Positions 19,109-27,788 of a DNA stretch of 64,000 nt are shown one piece after another. Numbering within the stretch: the first letter of the stretch is position 1; each line of letters begins with the position of its first letter. Source of the stretch: CAWGJF01 sp963715745 (lineage in GTDB: Bacteria > Bacteroidota > Ignavibacteria > Ignavibacteriales > Ignavibacteriaceae); assembly GCA_963715745.1 (NCBI GenBank), contig OY970271.1:2542001-2606000 (forward strand), given 5' to 3'. The notes under the pieces were generated by a model, which did not search any database, was not told the origin of the DNA, and was given only the letters and a program-made list of their open reading frames with translations. The position numbers were made by a program, and so were the translations under genes.

Positions 19109-19959
19109 TTTTTCATTCCATAAATTATTCGTTCAAATCCGGAATAATCTTTAATCTTTTTAATATTCACAAAATTATTTTCCAAAAAGAAAGTTTCTAC
19201 TTTATTGCTGCTGTTTGCTTCCAATTCAAAAAAAAGCATTCCATTTTCTTTAAGAACAGAATTCGCTTTTTCAGTTATCACTTTGTAAAACTTAAATCCA
19301 TCATCAAAATCAGTAACAGCTTCAGCTGGTTCAAAATTCCGGATTTCTTTTTGTAATTTTTTATATTCATCTGCAGAAACATATGGAGGATTTGAAACTA
19401 CCACATCAAATTTCCCAAGCTTGTTTAAATCGTCATTCAAAACATTAAACAGACTAAAATTTGTTTTTTCTTTTAGATGATATTTATCTGCATTTTCCAT
19501 TGCAACAGCTAAAGCCTTTTCAGAAATATCAATAGCAGTAACTTTTGAATTTTGTAATTTACTTGCGAGACTTATAGCAATTGCGCCGCTTCCGGTTCCT
19601 ATATCCAATAGAGAAATATCATTTTTATTTTTGAATATTTCAAATACGGCTTCAACAAGTAATTCGGTTTCTGGTCGGGGAATTAAAACATCAGGATTTA
19701 CTTTTAGCTGAAGATTACAAAATTCAACTATTCCGGTAATATACTGAAGTGGTTCAAATGTACTACGACGTCTAATAGATTCCCTGTAAGCTGTTATTTC
19801 TGTTTCATCAAGAGGTCGATCAAATTTTAAGTATAAATCCAATCTTTTGCATTTTAGAATTGAAGCCAGCAAAAGCTCTGCATTGGTTCTGGCAGATTCA
19901 ATCCCCTTCTTCTGTAAAAAGTCTGCTGATTTATTAATTGCTTCAAGAACAGTAAGCAT
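19105..19959 (-). CDS. prmC: Release factor N5-glutamine methyltransferase
   Basis: 284 residues. Helical N-terminal release-factor-binding domain (YITGIVEFCNLQLKVNPDVLIPRPET region), SAM-binding LLDIGTGSGAIAIS (about residue 120) and the catalytic VVSNPPYVS (about residue 185). Methylates the GGQ glutamine of peptide release factors. Start chosen at ATG 19957-19959, giving MLTVLEAINKSADFL, typical of the family. Confidence 0.95.
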   Translation of the reverse strand: MLTVLEAINKSADFLQKKGIESARTNAELLLASILKCKRLDLYLKFDRPLDETEITAYRESIRRRSTFEPLQYITGIVEFCNLQLKVNPDVLIPRPETELLVEAVFEIFKNKNDISLLDIGTGSGAIAISLASKLQNSKVTAIDISEKALAVAMENADKYHLKEKTNFSLFNVLNDDLNKLGKFDVVVSNPPYVSADEYKKLQKEIRNFEPAEAVTDFDDGFKFYKVITEKANSVLKENGMLFFELEANSSNKVETFFLENNFVNIKKIKDYSGFERIIYGMKK

Positions 19960-20006
19960 GAAAATAAATTTTGATTAAAAGTACCAGAATTTAATAAATG
20001 AAAAGA

Positions 20007-20741
20007 TTATTCGGTAAGAAAGAAATAAATTAAAGCACCAAAGTCAATTTGCATAGCCGTAAAAGTAATTCCGCTAATAAGATCGTACCTATCTGTTTCA
20101 TCAAGCAATTCAGGATTACCGGTTATCTGGTATTCATCAAATTTGTTGTCAGCTTTAAGTTTATAATAAGCCGTTGCTGCACCCAAAGCAACTGCTGTTC
20201 CTACAAGAATCAGAAATTTCGGACTTCCGTAGAAGGATTTATTCTCACCATTTCCAATGAAATCAAGCTTGATAACCTTCGGGTTCTTTAACTCATTTGA
20301 AGAAATAAACTTTTCAGCATAATCTTTTTTTGAAAGTAACAGGTTATTGAATCCGGCAGAAAGAAGAAGAGGTGTGTAACCAATTATTGAATCATTTTCT
20401 ATAACTTGAGCATCCGGCGGATCAGTTTGAAGGAAATAATTATCGCCAGAAAAATTATAACTGAGATTTAAAGGATTGCAATTTTGAATTGTTATCGTAT
20501 CTGTAATTTCTTTTGAATTCCATATTCCATCACTTTCAACAAGTTTAAAAATGTACGTTCCTGAACGTAATTGAAGATTTTTTGTGCTATCTAATTTTGC
20601 ACCGTTTAAATAAATATGGTAATTATTTATATCAGTATTTATTGTAACCGGAGCTTTGCAGGAATCATCTTGTGCAAATGAAACTGAATACACCAGAAGT
20701 AGCAAAACTATATTTATTTTATTTAACAAATTCATAAGCAC
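20007..20741 (-). CDS. PEGA-domain envelope protein
   Basis: 244 residues from the GTG at 20739-20741; a start at the ATG 20733-20735 is equally likely because it gives a cleaner signal peptide (MNLLNKINIVLLLLVYSVSFAQ, read from residue 3). Residues ~105-150 match a PEGA repeat (FLQTDPPDAQVIENDSIIG, then TPLLLS). One hydrophobic helix follows about residue 170 (KFLILVGTAVALGAATAYY) and a second hydrophobic stretch ends the protein. PEGA domains are small surface beta-modules. The gene overlaps the BamB-like lipoprotein gene, so it belongs to the same outer-membrane cassette. Confidence 0.7.
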   Translation of the reverse strand: MLMNLLNKINIVLLLLVYSVSFAQDDSCKAPVTINTDINNYHIYLNGAKLDSTKNLQLRSGTYIFKLVESDGIWNSKEITDTITIQNCNPLNLSYNFSGDNYFLQTDPPDAQVIENDSIIGYTPLLLSAGFNNLLLSKKDYAEKFISSNELKNPKVIKLDFIGNGENKSFYGSPKFLILVGTAVALGAATAYYKLKADNKFDEYQITGNPELLDETDRYDLISGITFTAMQIDFGALIYFFLTE

Positions 20742-21861
20742 TTAAATTCCCATTATCATAGCCGATAAACAAAACATCCCTAAAATACACCGGTGTAAGC
20801 TTTGCTCTTCCATCCAGAGATATTTTCTTTTTAATGTCACCGTTTGATTTATCAATTAAGTAATAAGCTAAAAATGAATCGGCAATTATGATACGATTAT
20901 TTGTTAATAATGGTGTTGCATTTAATAGTCCGCCTGTGTTGATTTTCCAATTGAGTTTTCCCGATACTTTATCGAGCGAAAACAAATCACCAGCAAGATT
21001 ACCAACAATTAAATTTTTATTATCAAAAGCCGGTGTCATTAAAATCCTTGTTCCTGTATCAAATTTCCAGATTAATTCTCCATCAGCCAGGTTTATTGAA
21101 TAAATATTTCCATTATCATTACTTATATAAACTGTTTTTTCATCAATTGATGGCGCACCATTAAAAATTCCCTCAAATTTTTTAACATAAATACTATCTC
21201 CTGTATTCACATCAATAGCTATTATTTCACCATCGTCATTTCCAAAAATAACTTTACCATCTTTCAAAGATGGTGAGCAATGAGTTCGTTTATTTGTGCT
21301 TGTTTCCCATTCTTTTCTGCTTTTTATACTATATCTGTAAACTGCTCCATCATCTGTTAAAAAAATTATAGATTCTTTAAGTGCAATCATTTCACTTAAA
21401 ACTTTGCCTTCTATTTCTTCAACTTCTACTTCTTTACCTGCGTTATAATCATAAAAAATCAGTTTGGTGATATAATCTTTTTCCAGAACTGACGGAAAAA
21501 TTATTGTTGACTGGTATAATAACGGAGTCGAGTAAACAGCACCTTTGTATTTTAACATACCAACCTGCTTGCCATCACTAATATCGTATGCAAAAACTCT
21601 GCCTGCCAAATCATTTATAAAAACATAATTATTATAAACGGAGACTGATGAATTTGGAAAGCTGCCATATGCACTTTGGTCCCAGAGCAGCTTAAGTGAA
21701 TCACTTACTTCAACAGGCACGTAAAAATTTCTTGAAGGGTTTTCCCCAAACATAACATAAGGATCTGTGTCTGGTTTCATTTCAAACTTCATTAAAGATT
21801 TTGCACAGCCTGCAAGCAAAAGAGATATAATTAAAAGAATAACTTTTTTCAAAAATCCCAT
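20719..21861 (-). CDS. BamB-like PQQ-type beta-propeller lipoprotein
   Basis: 380 residues. Signal peptide with lipobox LLLAGC (Cys about 19), then seven or so PQQ-like propeller blades: recurring patterns such as DISDGKQVGML, DVNTGDSIYVKKF, NLADGELIWKFDTG and DKVSGKLNWKINTGG. The architecture is that of BamB, the BAM-complex scaffold, but PQQ-like propellers have other uses. The start overlaps the Omp85-like fusion gene by 13 bases; this link to a barrel-containing protein favours an outer-membrane role. Confidence 0.85.
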   Translation of the reverse strand: MGFLKKVILLIISLLLAGCAKSLMKFEMKPDTDPYVMFGENPSRNFYVPVEVSDSLKLLWDQSAYGSFPNSSVSVYNNYVFINDLAGRVFAYDISDGKQVGMLKYKGAVYSTPLLYQSTIIFPSVLEKDYITKLIFYDYNAGKEVEVEEIEGKVLSEMIALKESIIFLTDDGAVYRYSIKSRKEWETSTNKRTHCSPSLKDGKVIFGNDDGEIIAIDVNTGDSIYVKKFEGIFNGAPSIDEKTVYISNDNGNIYSINLADGELIWKFDTGTRILMTPAFDNKNLIVGNLAGDLFSLDKVSGKLNWKINTGGLLNATPLLTNNRIIIADSFLAYYLIDKSNGDIKKKISLDGRAKLTPVYFRDVLFIGYDNGNLSAYEFVK

Positions 21862-24305
21862 CCGAAGAAAAATTGATAAAACAAACCTTTCTGGAAATCA
21901 GCAAAATTGTTAATTATTTTTTTACCTATATCGTAACGCAATGTAAGAACATTAAATAAATTCATTCTGAATCCAAAACCAACTGATCCAATGGTTTCGC
22001 CATATTTTTTATCCCAAACTCCGCCCATATCATAAAACAGTGCACCTCTGAAACCGGGAAGCCCTAAATTGAAAAACGGCAGTCTCAAATTAATTTGATC
22101 AATTAATGGAAATCGAAATTCAAGTGATGACAGCCAGACTTTCTCTCCGCGCAGACCAAATCTCGGCCAGCCTCTTAAATCCCAGCTTCCACCAACAATA
22201 TACCTCCTGGCTTCCTTTCCTTCATTATAAAATGCTGCTGCTCTGAAAGCTAAAGCAGTTGTTAGGAAAAATCTAAAATAATACCTGTAATCAGCAATGA
22301 CCGAGAAGTAATTAACATTGCTGTATTTTATATCACTTGTATAACCAAGAATAACCAAGCCCCTCATCCCGTCAACCGGTCCGGTTGGTCCCCAGAGTGA
22401 ATTATCAATTACGTAACTTAGCGTGTTGGTAAAAAGAAGTGCTTTGCGTTCTATTACATTTGGAATAACTTCTTTATCTGAGTTTGCTATTGTTGCTGTG
22501 GCTTCAATTCTTTGGAATTTAGAAATAGGATAGCTTAATAAAACTGACCCGCCAAAACTTTTTTCATAATAGAATTCATCGGGATCGCGAAGGTCATATC
22601 TTCTTCCGCTGAAATGAAAAATTCCATAACCGTAATTCACCCTCTCCGCAAAATTTACTCGTTGAATTAAAATGTTAAAGCTCTTTAAAATGTCGCTTTG
22701 AACAGAAGCGGTATTATAAAGCAGGAATAAATAACGATCATCTCCAAGCAGATCACTTAAAGAGAGAATTGCTCCACCGCGTGTTCCATAAAGCGGATCA
22801 GTTGCAACAACGCTTTGTGCAAAATCAAGTGAATATTCCTTTTCATATTTCAATTCCTGGATTTCCGAAGTTGAGCTAATAATTCCCGCTGTCCATTTCC
22901 CAACAACTGAATCTGTATTGAAAGTTACAGAAAATGAAGAGTCCGACTTTGTATTATTTTCATCAAGCACATAAATGTTGAATGAAAATTTTTCAAATCC
23001 GGAAAATGTAATTAAAGAAGTATCAATGAAAGATGGATAATATGCACTTGTGATAAAGTCCGAAATCCTTTTAACTTTTTTACCAATCTGATTATTCTCA
23101 ATATCAAGCTTATAAAGATTTCTGATTCCATCTAATTCTGATGTAAAAATTAATTCTGTTTTGTCTGGCGAAACAATTGGTGAAAAGTTGTTTGTATTTA
23201 AATAAGTTACATATTTAATAACGTGATTGTTTAAATCGTAAGAAAATAAATTATATTTTTTTTCATATTCTCCCGCAGTTCTGTCAGAAGTAAAAATAAT
23301 TTGCTGATCATTTATACCGAATACCGGATCTTTATCATCATAATAATCATTTGTAATTCTGTATAATTTTTCGTTAAGCAAATCATAAACAAACAAATCG
23401 CTGAATCCTTTTTTATCAACTGCATTAAAAACTATTCTGTTTCCATTAGAAGAAAATTTAGGGGAAGAAATAAATACAAGATGTTTACTCTGAATAGTTT
23501 TTACAACCTGGTTATCATTTACAGATAAAAGATGAATTACATCGGATGCACCTTTTTTAGTAACGAATGCAATCAAACCATTTTTCGATACATCAATTGC
23601 AGATTGAAAGAGATGAAAGGATTCATATTCTTCCGTTTGCTCGCCTCTCAAAATTAAATCCGGTGATTCGGCTGTTTGGCTTTCGCTTGAATATTTCATT
23701 CTATAGAGTGAAGAATATCCATCCCTGTTTGCGACAAAATAAATAAATTCTTCATCACCCACTTTACAATACACCGGTGAAAAATTAAATCCTTCAAATG
23801 TTAATTTTTTAGCTCCAAATTCTGTAGGATATTTATCAGCCATCAACGGATAATATTTTTTCTTCAGATAATATTCCCATTCTGCATCTACCTGTTCAAT
23901 TTTCTTCTGAAGAGTATATTCCATCACTTCATCGAATTTATTATATATCCAGAAGTTTTCCAGGAAATTAATTACTTTATCTTTTCCATATTTTTCTTCA
24001 ACAAACTCAAGAAAATTCTGACCTTCTTTATACATTAAAAATGAACCATATATTTTCCAGATGTTATCGAGGTTAAAAAAGTAATTATTAATTATAGCAT
24101 CACGCATAACCATTTCAGCTTGTGCATCAGGTTCAGTTGAAAGAAATTCAGCAATCCCCTCGACAAACCACAACGGTGGCATTTTATCAGTCGGTATCCT
24201 GTGATTTTTCAAAACCCAATAGACTTTATTTGTCATAAAAACATGGACAAGCTCGTGTCTTATTACATGACGGAAATCGTGCAGTGAGCCTGTTGAAGGA
24301 AGCAC
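21849..24305 (-). CDS. Main part of a peptidase / beta-propeller / Omp85-barrel fusion (frame broken at N-terminus)
   Basis: 818 residues from GTG 24303-24305, but the natural protein continues upstream in another frame (24305-24679). Domain order: a gluzincin-type metallopeptidase region with HVIRHELVHVF (HExxH) and PLWFVEGIAEFLS (downstream Glu), residues ~10-140; a TolB/WD40-like propeller (~150-480) with repeats such as SPKFSSNGNRIVFNAVD and SPDKTELIFTSELDG; and a C-terminal Omp85/BamA-type barrel (~500-818) with GGSWDLRGWPRFG and FYDMGGVWDK, ending in aromatic FFFGWDF. The -1 frame reads K-G-R-V-V-L-P-S-T without a gap across the break. Probably an outer-membrane protein carrying a periplasmic or surface peptidase. 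Confidence 0.8.
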   Translation of the reverse strand: MLPSTGSLHDFRHVIRHELVHVFMTNKVYWVLKNHRIPTDKMPPLWFVEGIAEFLSTEPDAQAEMVMRDAIINNYFFNLDNIWKIYGSFLMYKEGQNFLEFVEEKYGKDKVINFLENFWIYNKFDEVMEYTLQKKIEQVDAEWEYYLKKKYYPLMADKYPTEFGAKKLTFEGFNFSPVYCKVGDEEFIYFVANRDGYSSLYRMKYSSESQTAESPDLILRGEQTEEYESFHLFQSAIDVSKNGLIAFVTKKGASDVIHLLSVNDNQVVKTIQSKHLVFISSPKFSSNGNRIVFNAVDKKGFSDLFVYDLLNEKLYRITNDYYDDKDPVFGINDQQIIFTSDRTAGEYEKKYNLFSYDLNNHVIKYVTYLNTNNFSPIVSPDKTELIFTSELDGIRNLYKLDIENNQIGKKVKRISDFITSAYYPSFIDTSLITFSGFEKFSFNIYVLDENNTKSDSSFSVTFNTDSVVGKWTAGIISSTSEIQELKYEKEYSLDFAQSVVATDPLYGTRGGAILSLSDLLGDDRYLFLLYNTASVQSDILKSFNILIQRVNFAERVNYGYGIFHFSGRRYDLRDPDEFYYEKSFGGSVLLSYPISKFQRIEATATIANSDKEVIPNVIERKALLFTNTLSYVIDNSLWGPTGPVDGMRGLVILGYTSDIKYSNVNYFSVIADYRYYFRFFLTTALAFRAAAFYNEGKEARRYIVGGSWDLRGWPRFGLRGEKVWLSSLEFRFPLIDQINLRLPFFNLGLPGFRGALFYDMGGVWDKKYGETIGSVGFGFRMNLFNVLTLRYDIGKKIINNFADFQKGLFYQFFFGWDF

Positions 24306-24679
24306 TACTCTTCCTTTAAAAATTCAAAAAATCCTCCGACACCATCAGGAATTAATCCGGGAGTTGTATTTGTCTGCTGAAAATCTATTGTTGTATTGTA
24401 AAAGATAAGCGGAACGCGGCGTGTAACAACCTGGTTAAGTTCAACTTTTAATTCATCATAAACTTCTTCTGCATAATATGAACCAATCTCAGCCATTCGA
24501 AGCATATCGCCGTAATAATAGATATCAAAATGTTTAGTGTGAAGGACTTTCCATTCAAATTCGCGGTATTGAACTTTATTTCTGCCGAAATAAAAAAACT
24601 GACTAAATATATCAGTAGATGATAAAAGAAGAATTAATATTAATAATGCAGTAAATCTTTTACCGGAATATTTTTCCAT
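24305..24679 (-). CDS. N-terminal fragment (signal peptide and start of peptidase domain) of the Omp85-fusion protein
   Basis: 124 residues. Signal peptide (1-27, ending TDIFSQ), then FEWKVLHTKHFDIYYYGD and a helical stretch, the usual lead-in of the peptidase-MA superfamily. It ends FFEFLKEE-stop just where relatives continue FFEFLKGRVVLPS, which is encoded in the -1 frame. The stop and the downstream GTG overlap (TAGTG). So this is the 5' part of one gene spanning 21849-24679, split by a one-base discontinuity: sequencing error, true mutation or programmed frameshift. Without a shift the downstream part would lack its export signal. Confidence 0.75.
   Translation of the reverse strand: MEKYSGKRFTALLILILLLSSTDIFSQFFYFGRNKVQYREFEWKVLHTKHFDIYYYGDMLRMAEIGSYYAEEVYDELKVELNQVVTRRVPLIFYNTTIDFQQTNTTPGLIPDGVGGFFEFLKEE
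24314..24337 (-). promoter_or_regulatory. Candidate -1 ribosomal frameshift signal (SD-like GGAGG plus T-TTA-AAG)
   Basis: The heptamer T TTA AAG (24320 down to 24314) is in the correct zero-frame register X-XXY-YYZ. A GGAGG (24337-24333) lies 12 bases upstream, similar to the stimulatory Shine-Dalgarno element in E. coli dnaX. A -1 slip here gives the protein expected from homology, and the zero-frame stop follows two codons later. A missing base in the T5A3 run would look identical, so programmed shifting is only a hypothesis. Confidence 0.4.
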
Positions 24680-24716
24680 AAAAAGAAATTAGTATGATGA
24701 ATATGCTGAATGAAAC

Positions 24717-25751
24717 TCAGGAAAGCCTGTTTTTCAATTCATTTATATAATTTATTTCCGAGGGATCTAATCCTCTCACAACCGCCAGATAAAAGGTTAT
24801 CCAATCGCACAAATAAATCAAATCAAATATTCGTACCTTAAAATTTTCTTCATTGCTTTTTAAAGTCAGCACTTCAGCACCGCTTTTTGATGCAAGTTCG
24901 GAGGTTATCTTAATTCTCTTTTTGATTTGCGGATGGCAGGAATCATCTTCAAGGAAAATAATTTTTGCTGCAAATTGTTTCTCAGCAAAACTTTCCCAGC
25001 CGATAATTTCGTTGTGATTTAATTCTGGCAGAATATTATGGAAGGCATGTAATTTCGAGTTCTCGTTGAACTGGCATTTAAAACGGTAACCAATTGAAGA
25101 ATTCAGATCGGCTATTGAGTAAATAACGGGAATAAAACCAATGAGTTTTTCAGCAAACAGGAATGCCTGATTTTCATCTGAAGAAAATTCTTTCCCTTTG
25201 GATTTATAAAGTTCAATTATTTTTTTAACATTTTCATCTTCAATATCTGTCAATTTTAATTCCTGAAGAATCTTCAGAACTGAGAAGAAACTTAAAGGCA
25301 AAGCGTAACGAGGCTGAAATCCAGATGGAACTTCTACAACAGGAATTTTATTTTTTTCTGAAATCTTTTTTATCTGACCACCTGATGTTACAGAAACAAT
25401 TTTACATTTTTTGTCAATTGCCTGATTTAGAACTGATACCGTTTCTTCTGTATTTCCGGAATAAGATGAAATAATTACCAGTGAATTTTTACCGGCAAAA
25501 AATGGAAGTGAATAATTTCTGTTTACAACTAACGGGATCTTCAAATCATCTTTGAGGTAGGTGGCAATTAAATCACCCCCGATTGCGGAACCGCCCAAAC
25601 CTGATAAAATAATATTATTCACTTTACTTACATCAAGCTTCGATAAATCATATTTATTATTCCAGGCAGTTTCAATTTGTTTATAAGACTCCTTCAAAAC
25701 ATTAAACTGATTTTGAGGATCATGCTTTTTTACTAATTCCTGAATTTTCAT
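24717..25751 (-). CDS. Bifunctional phosphoglucose/phosphomannose isomerase
   Basis: 344 residues, two SIS sugar-isomerase domains. Motifs LSGLGGSAIGGDL, SSYSGNTEETVS (first SIS domain, about residue 95) and PELNHNEIIGW with the catalytic Glu/His region (about residue 245). Interconverts fructose 6-phosphate with glucose 6-phosphate or mannose 6-phosphate. It lies 7 bases after ptsI, hence in the same transcript as the PTS genes, linking sugar-phosphate metabolism to the phosphorelay. Confidence 0.9.
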   Translation of the reverse strand: MKIQELVKKHDPQNQFNVLKESYKQIETAWNNKYDLSKLDVSKVNNIILSGLGGSAIGGDLIATYLKDDLKIPLVVNRNYSLPFFAGKNSLVIISSYSGNTEETVSVLNQAIDKKCKIVSVTSGGQIKKISEKNKIPVVEVPSGFQPRYALPLSFFSVLKILQELKLTDIEDENVKKIIELYKSKGKEFSSDENQAFLFAEKLIGFIPVIYSIADLNSSIGYRFKCQFNENSKLHAFHNILPELNHNEIIGWESFAEKQFAAKIIFLEDDSCHPQIKKRIKITSELASKSGAEVLTLKSNEENFKVRIFDLIYLCDWITFYLAVVRGLDPSEINYINELKNRLS

Positions 25752-25758
25752 AATCTCT

Positions 25759-27525
25759 TTAAATTATATTTCTGGTTCTTGTAATGTTATTATCTGTAAA
25801 GAATTGTTGAATAACCTGCTGGATTTCTTTTTCGTTTGTCAATCCCAAACAATGGTCAGCAAGCTCTTTTGCTTTTTGATATGATATGTTCCGGATTATT
25901 CTTTTTGCATAAGGAATAGTTGCCGGAGAAATACTTAAAAACTTTAATCCAAGTCCAATCAGTACAGGCATTGCAAGTGTATCTGCAGCCATTTCACCGC
26001 AAAGGCTTACGGGTTTGTGTGTATTCGCAGCTTCATCAACTATATGTTTAATAGTTCTTAAAACTACCGGGCTGAATTCCTGGTAAAGATCAGATACAAG
26101 ATCGTTAGTTCTGTCAACTGCCATCAGATATTGAATTAAATCATTTGTACCTATACTTATGAAATCAACTTCTGAAGCAAATTCTCTTGCCATAACAGCA
26201 GCAGAAGGAACTTCTATCATAATTCCAACCGGTAAATCTTTATCAAATTTTACAGATTCATTTACCAATTCATTTTTACATTCTTCAATAATTTTTTTAG
26301 TTACCTGAATTTCATAAATAGTTGAAACCATTGGTAGCATGAAATTTATGTTCCTGTTGCTGCTTGCTTTTAATACTGCACGTACCTGGCTTTTGAACAA
26401 TGCCTGGTTCTCAAGCAAAAACCGGATTCCGCGTAATCCAAGAAAAGGATTTTGCTCATGATATTCCATAAGTCTGAACTTATCCCCTCCGATATCAAAC
26501 GCCCTAATGATTACATCCTTCGGATAAATTCTTGAAGAAAGTTTTGTATAAATATTTGTTTGTTCTTCTTCATTCGGAAACTCGCCTGTCTCATCAAGAA
26601 TGTGCTCAGTTCTGTAAAGTCCAATTCCAGCAGCGCCGCTTGTTATAACCAGATCGATTTCACCTGTTACATCCACATTTGCCTGAAGCTTTATTTCAAC
26701 TCCATCAGTTGTTACGGCAGGCTGATCTTTTAGCTCCTCCCATTCTTTTTGAAGCTGAAGATGTTTTTCTCTTTTCTTTGTGAAGAATTCAATTTGTTCT
26801 TCTGTAGGTTTATAAATTATATAACCGTGAAAACCATCTACAATAATTGTATCACCGTCTTTAAAATTATGGCAGGCAGTCTGTGTGCCAACAACAGCAG
26901 GAATATTTAATGACCTTGAAATTATAGCCGCATGAGAAGTTAATCCTCCATGATCAGTGACAAAACCCAAAACACGATTTCGGGATAACAGAACTGTATC
27001 GGCAGGAGTTAATGATTCTGTTACAACAACAACATCCTTTTTAATTTTTGATTCCCATCTTTTTTTCTGAAGATTTCTGACAATTCTTTGCTTAATGTCT
27101 TCTATATCCTGTGCTCTTTCTTTCATATATGATTCGTGCGACAAAATCATTTTATCCTGATATTTTGAGATCTCATCATTAACAATATATTCGGGTTGCT
27201 TTTTTTCCTCTTCAATTCTTTTATCAATGGCTTCAATTAATATCGGATCATCAAGAATCATTAATTGAGCTTCAAATATTGCTGCTCTTACTTCATCCAT
27301 TTTCTGACGTGCAATGGAGAAAATTTTAGTTAATTCCTTTTTTGATTTAGCAAGAGCTTCTTGTAAATCTTTTTTTGCTTGTCCAACATCTGAAATATTT
27401 CCACCATTAATCTGAAGAGTTTCTTTTGTAAATAAATAAACTTTTCCCACAACGATTCCGGGAGCGGCTGCAATTCCGGAAATTTTATTATCAGTTTCAC
27501 GATATATTTCTTTAAAAGATTTCAA
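25759..27525 (-). CDS. ptsI: PTS Enzyme I (phosphoenolpyruvate-protein phosphotransferase)
   Basis: 588 residues, full length. The phosphohistidine site GGLTSHAAIISRS (His about 198), the PEP-binding barrel with GLYRTEH, GLRGIRFLL and SIGTNDLIQYLMAVDR, and the catalytic Cys in VSLCGEMAAD are all present. Uses PEP to phosphorylate HPr. Overlaps ptsH by 4 bases (ATGA). No PTS sugar permease is encoded in the window, so its phosphoryl acceptor is not evident here. Confidence 0.95.
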   Translation of the reverse strand: MKSFKEIYRETDNKISGIAAAPGIVVGKVYLFTKETLQINGGNISDVGQAKKDLQEALAKSKKELTKIFSIARQKMDEVRAAIFEAQLMILDDPILIEAIDKRIEEEKKQPEYIVNDEISKYQDKMILSHESYMKERAQDIEDIKQRIVRNLQKKRWESKIKKDVVVVTESLTPADTVLLSRNRVLGFVTDHGGLTSHAAIISRSLNIPAVVGTQTACHNFKDGDTIIVDGFHGYIIYKPTEEQIEFFTKKREKHLQLQKEWEELKDQPAVTTDGVEIKLQANVDVTGEIDLVITSGAAGIGLYRTEHILDETGEFPNEEEQTNIYTKLSSRIYPKDVIIRAFDIGGDKFRLMEYHEQNPFLGLRGIRFLLENQALFKSQVRAVLKASSNRNINFMLPMVSTIYEIQVTKKIIEECKNELVNESVKFDKDLPVGIMIEVPSAAVMAREFASEVDFISIGTNDLIQYLMAVDRTNDLVSDLYQEFSPVVLRTIKHIVDEAANTHKPVSLCGEMAADTLAMPVLIGLGLKFLSISPATIPYAKRIIRNISYQKAKELADHCLGLTNEKEIQQVIQQFFTDNNITRTRNII

Positions 27526-27788
27526 AGTTCGTCAAATCCCCTTTCAAAAAAATCCACAATTTCCTGAGCTGCTTCTTTTTCATCATCACCATCAAAAGTC
27601 AGTTCAAGCTGTGCACCTTCTTCAGCCGCAAGAGTCATTACACCAATAATGCTCTTGCCGTTAATGCTCATTCCGTCGCGGGCAATATAAAAATTACATT
27701 TATATTTAGCAGCAAGTTTAACTATTGTTGCCGCAGGTCGTGTATGTAATCCTGCTTTATTAACAATTGTTACTGTTTTTTCAATCAT
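27522..27788 (-). CDS. ptsH: PTS phosphocarrier protein HPr
   Basis: 88 residues. Active His15 in AGLHTRPAA, and the regulatory Ser46 in NGKSIIGVMTLAA. A Ser46 site is known in other phyla to be the target of HPr kinase; no hprK is in the window. Flanked by ptsI (4-base overlap) and the polyprenyl synthase gene (1-base overlap), so all three are tightly coupled. Confidence 0.95.
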   Translation of the reverse strand: MIEKTVTIVNKAGLHTRPAATIVKLAAKYKCNFYIARDGMSINGKSIIGVMTLAAEEGAQLELTFDGDDEKEAAQEIVDFFERGFDEL

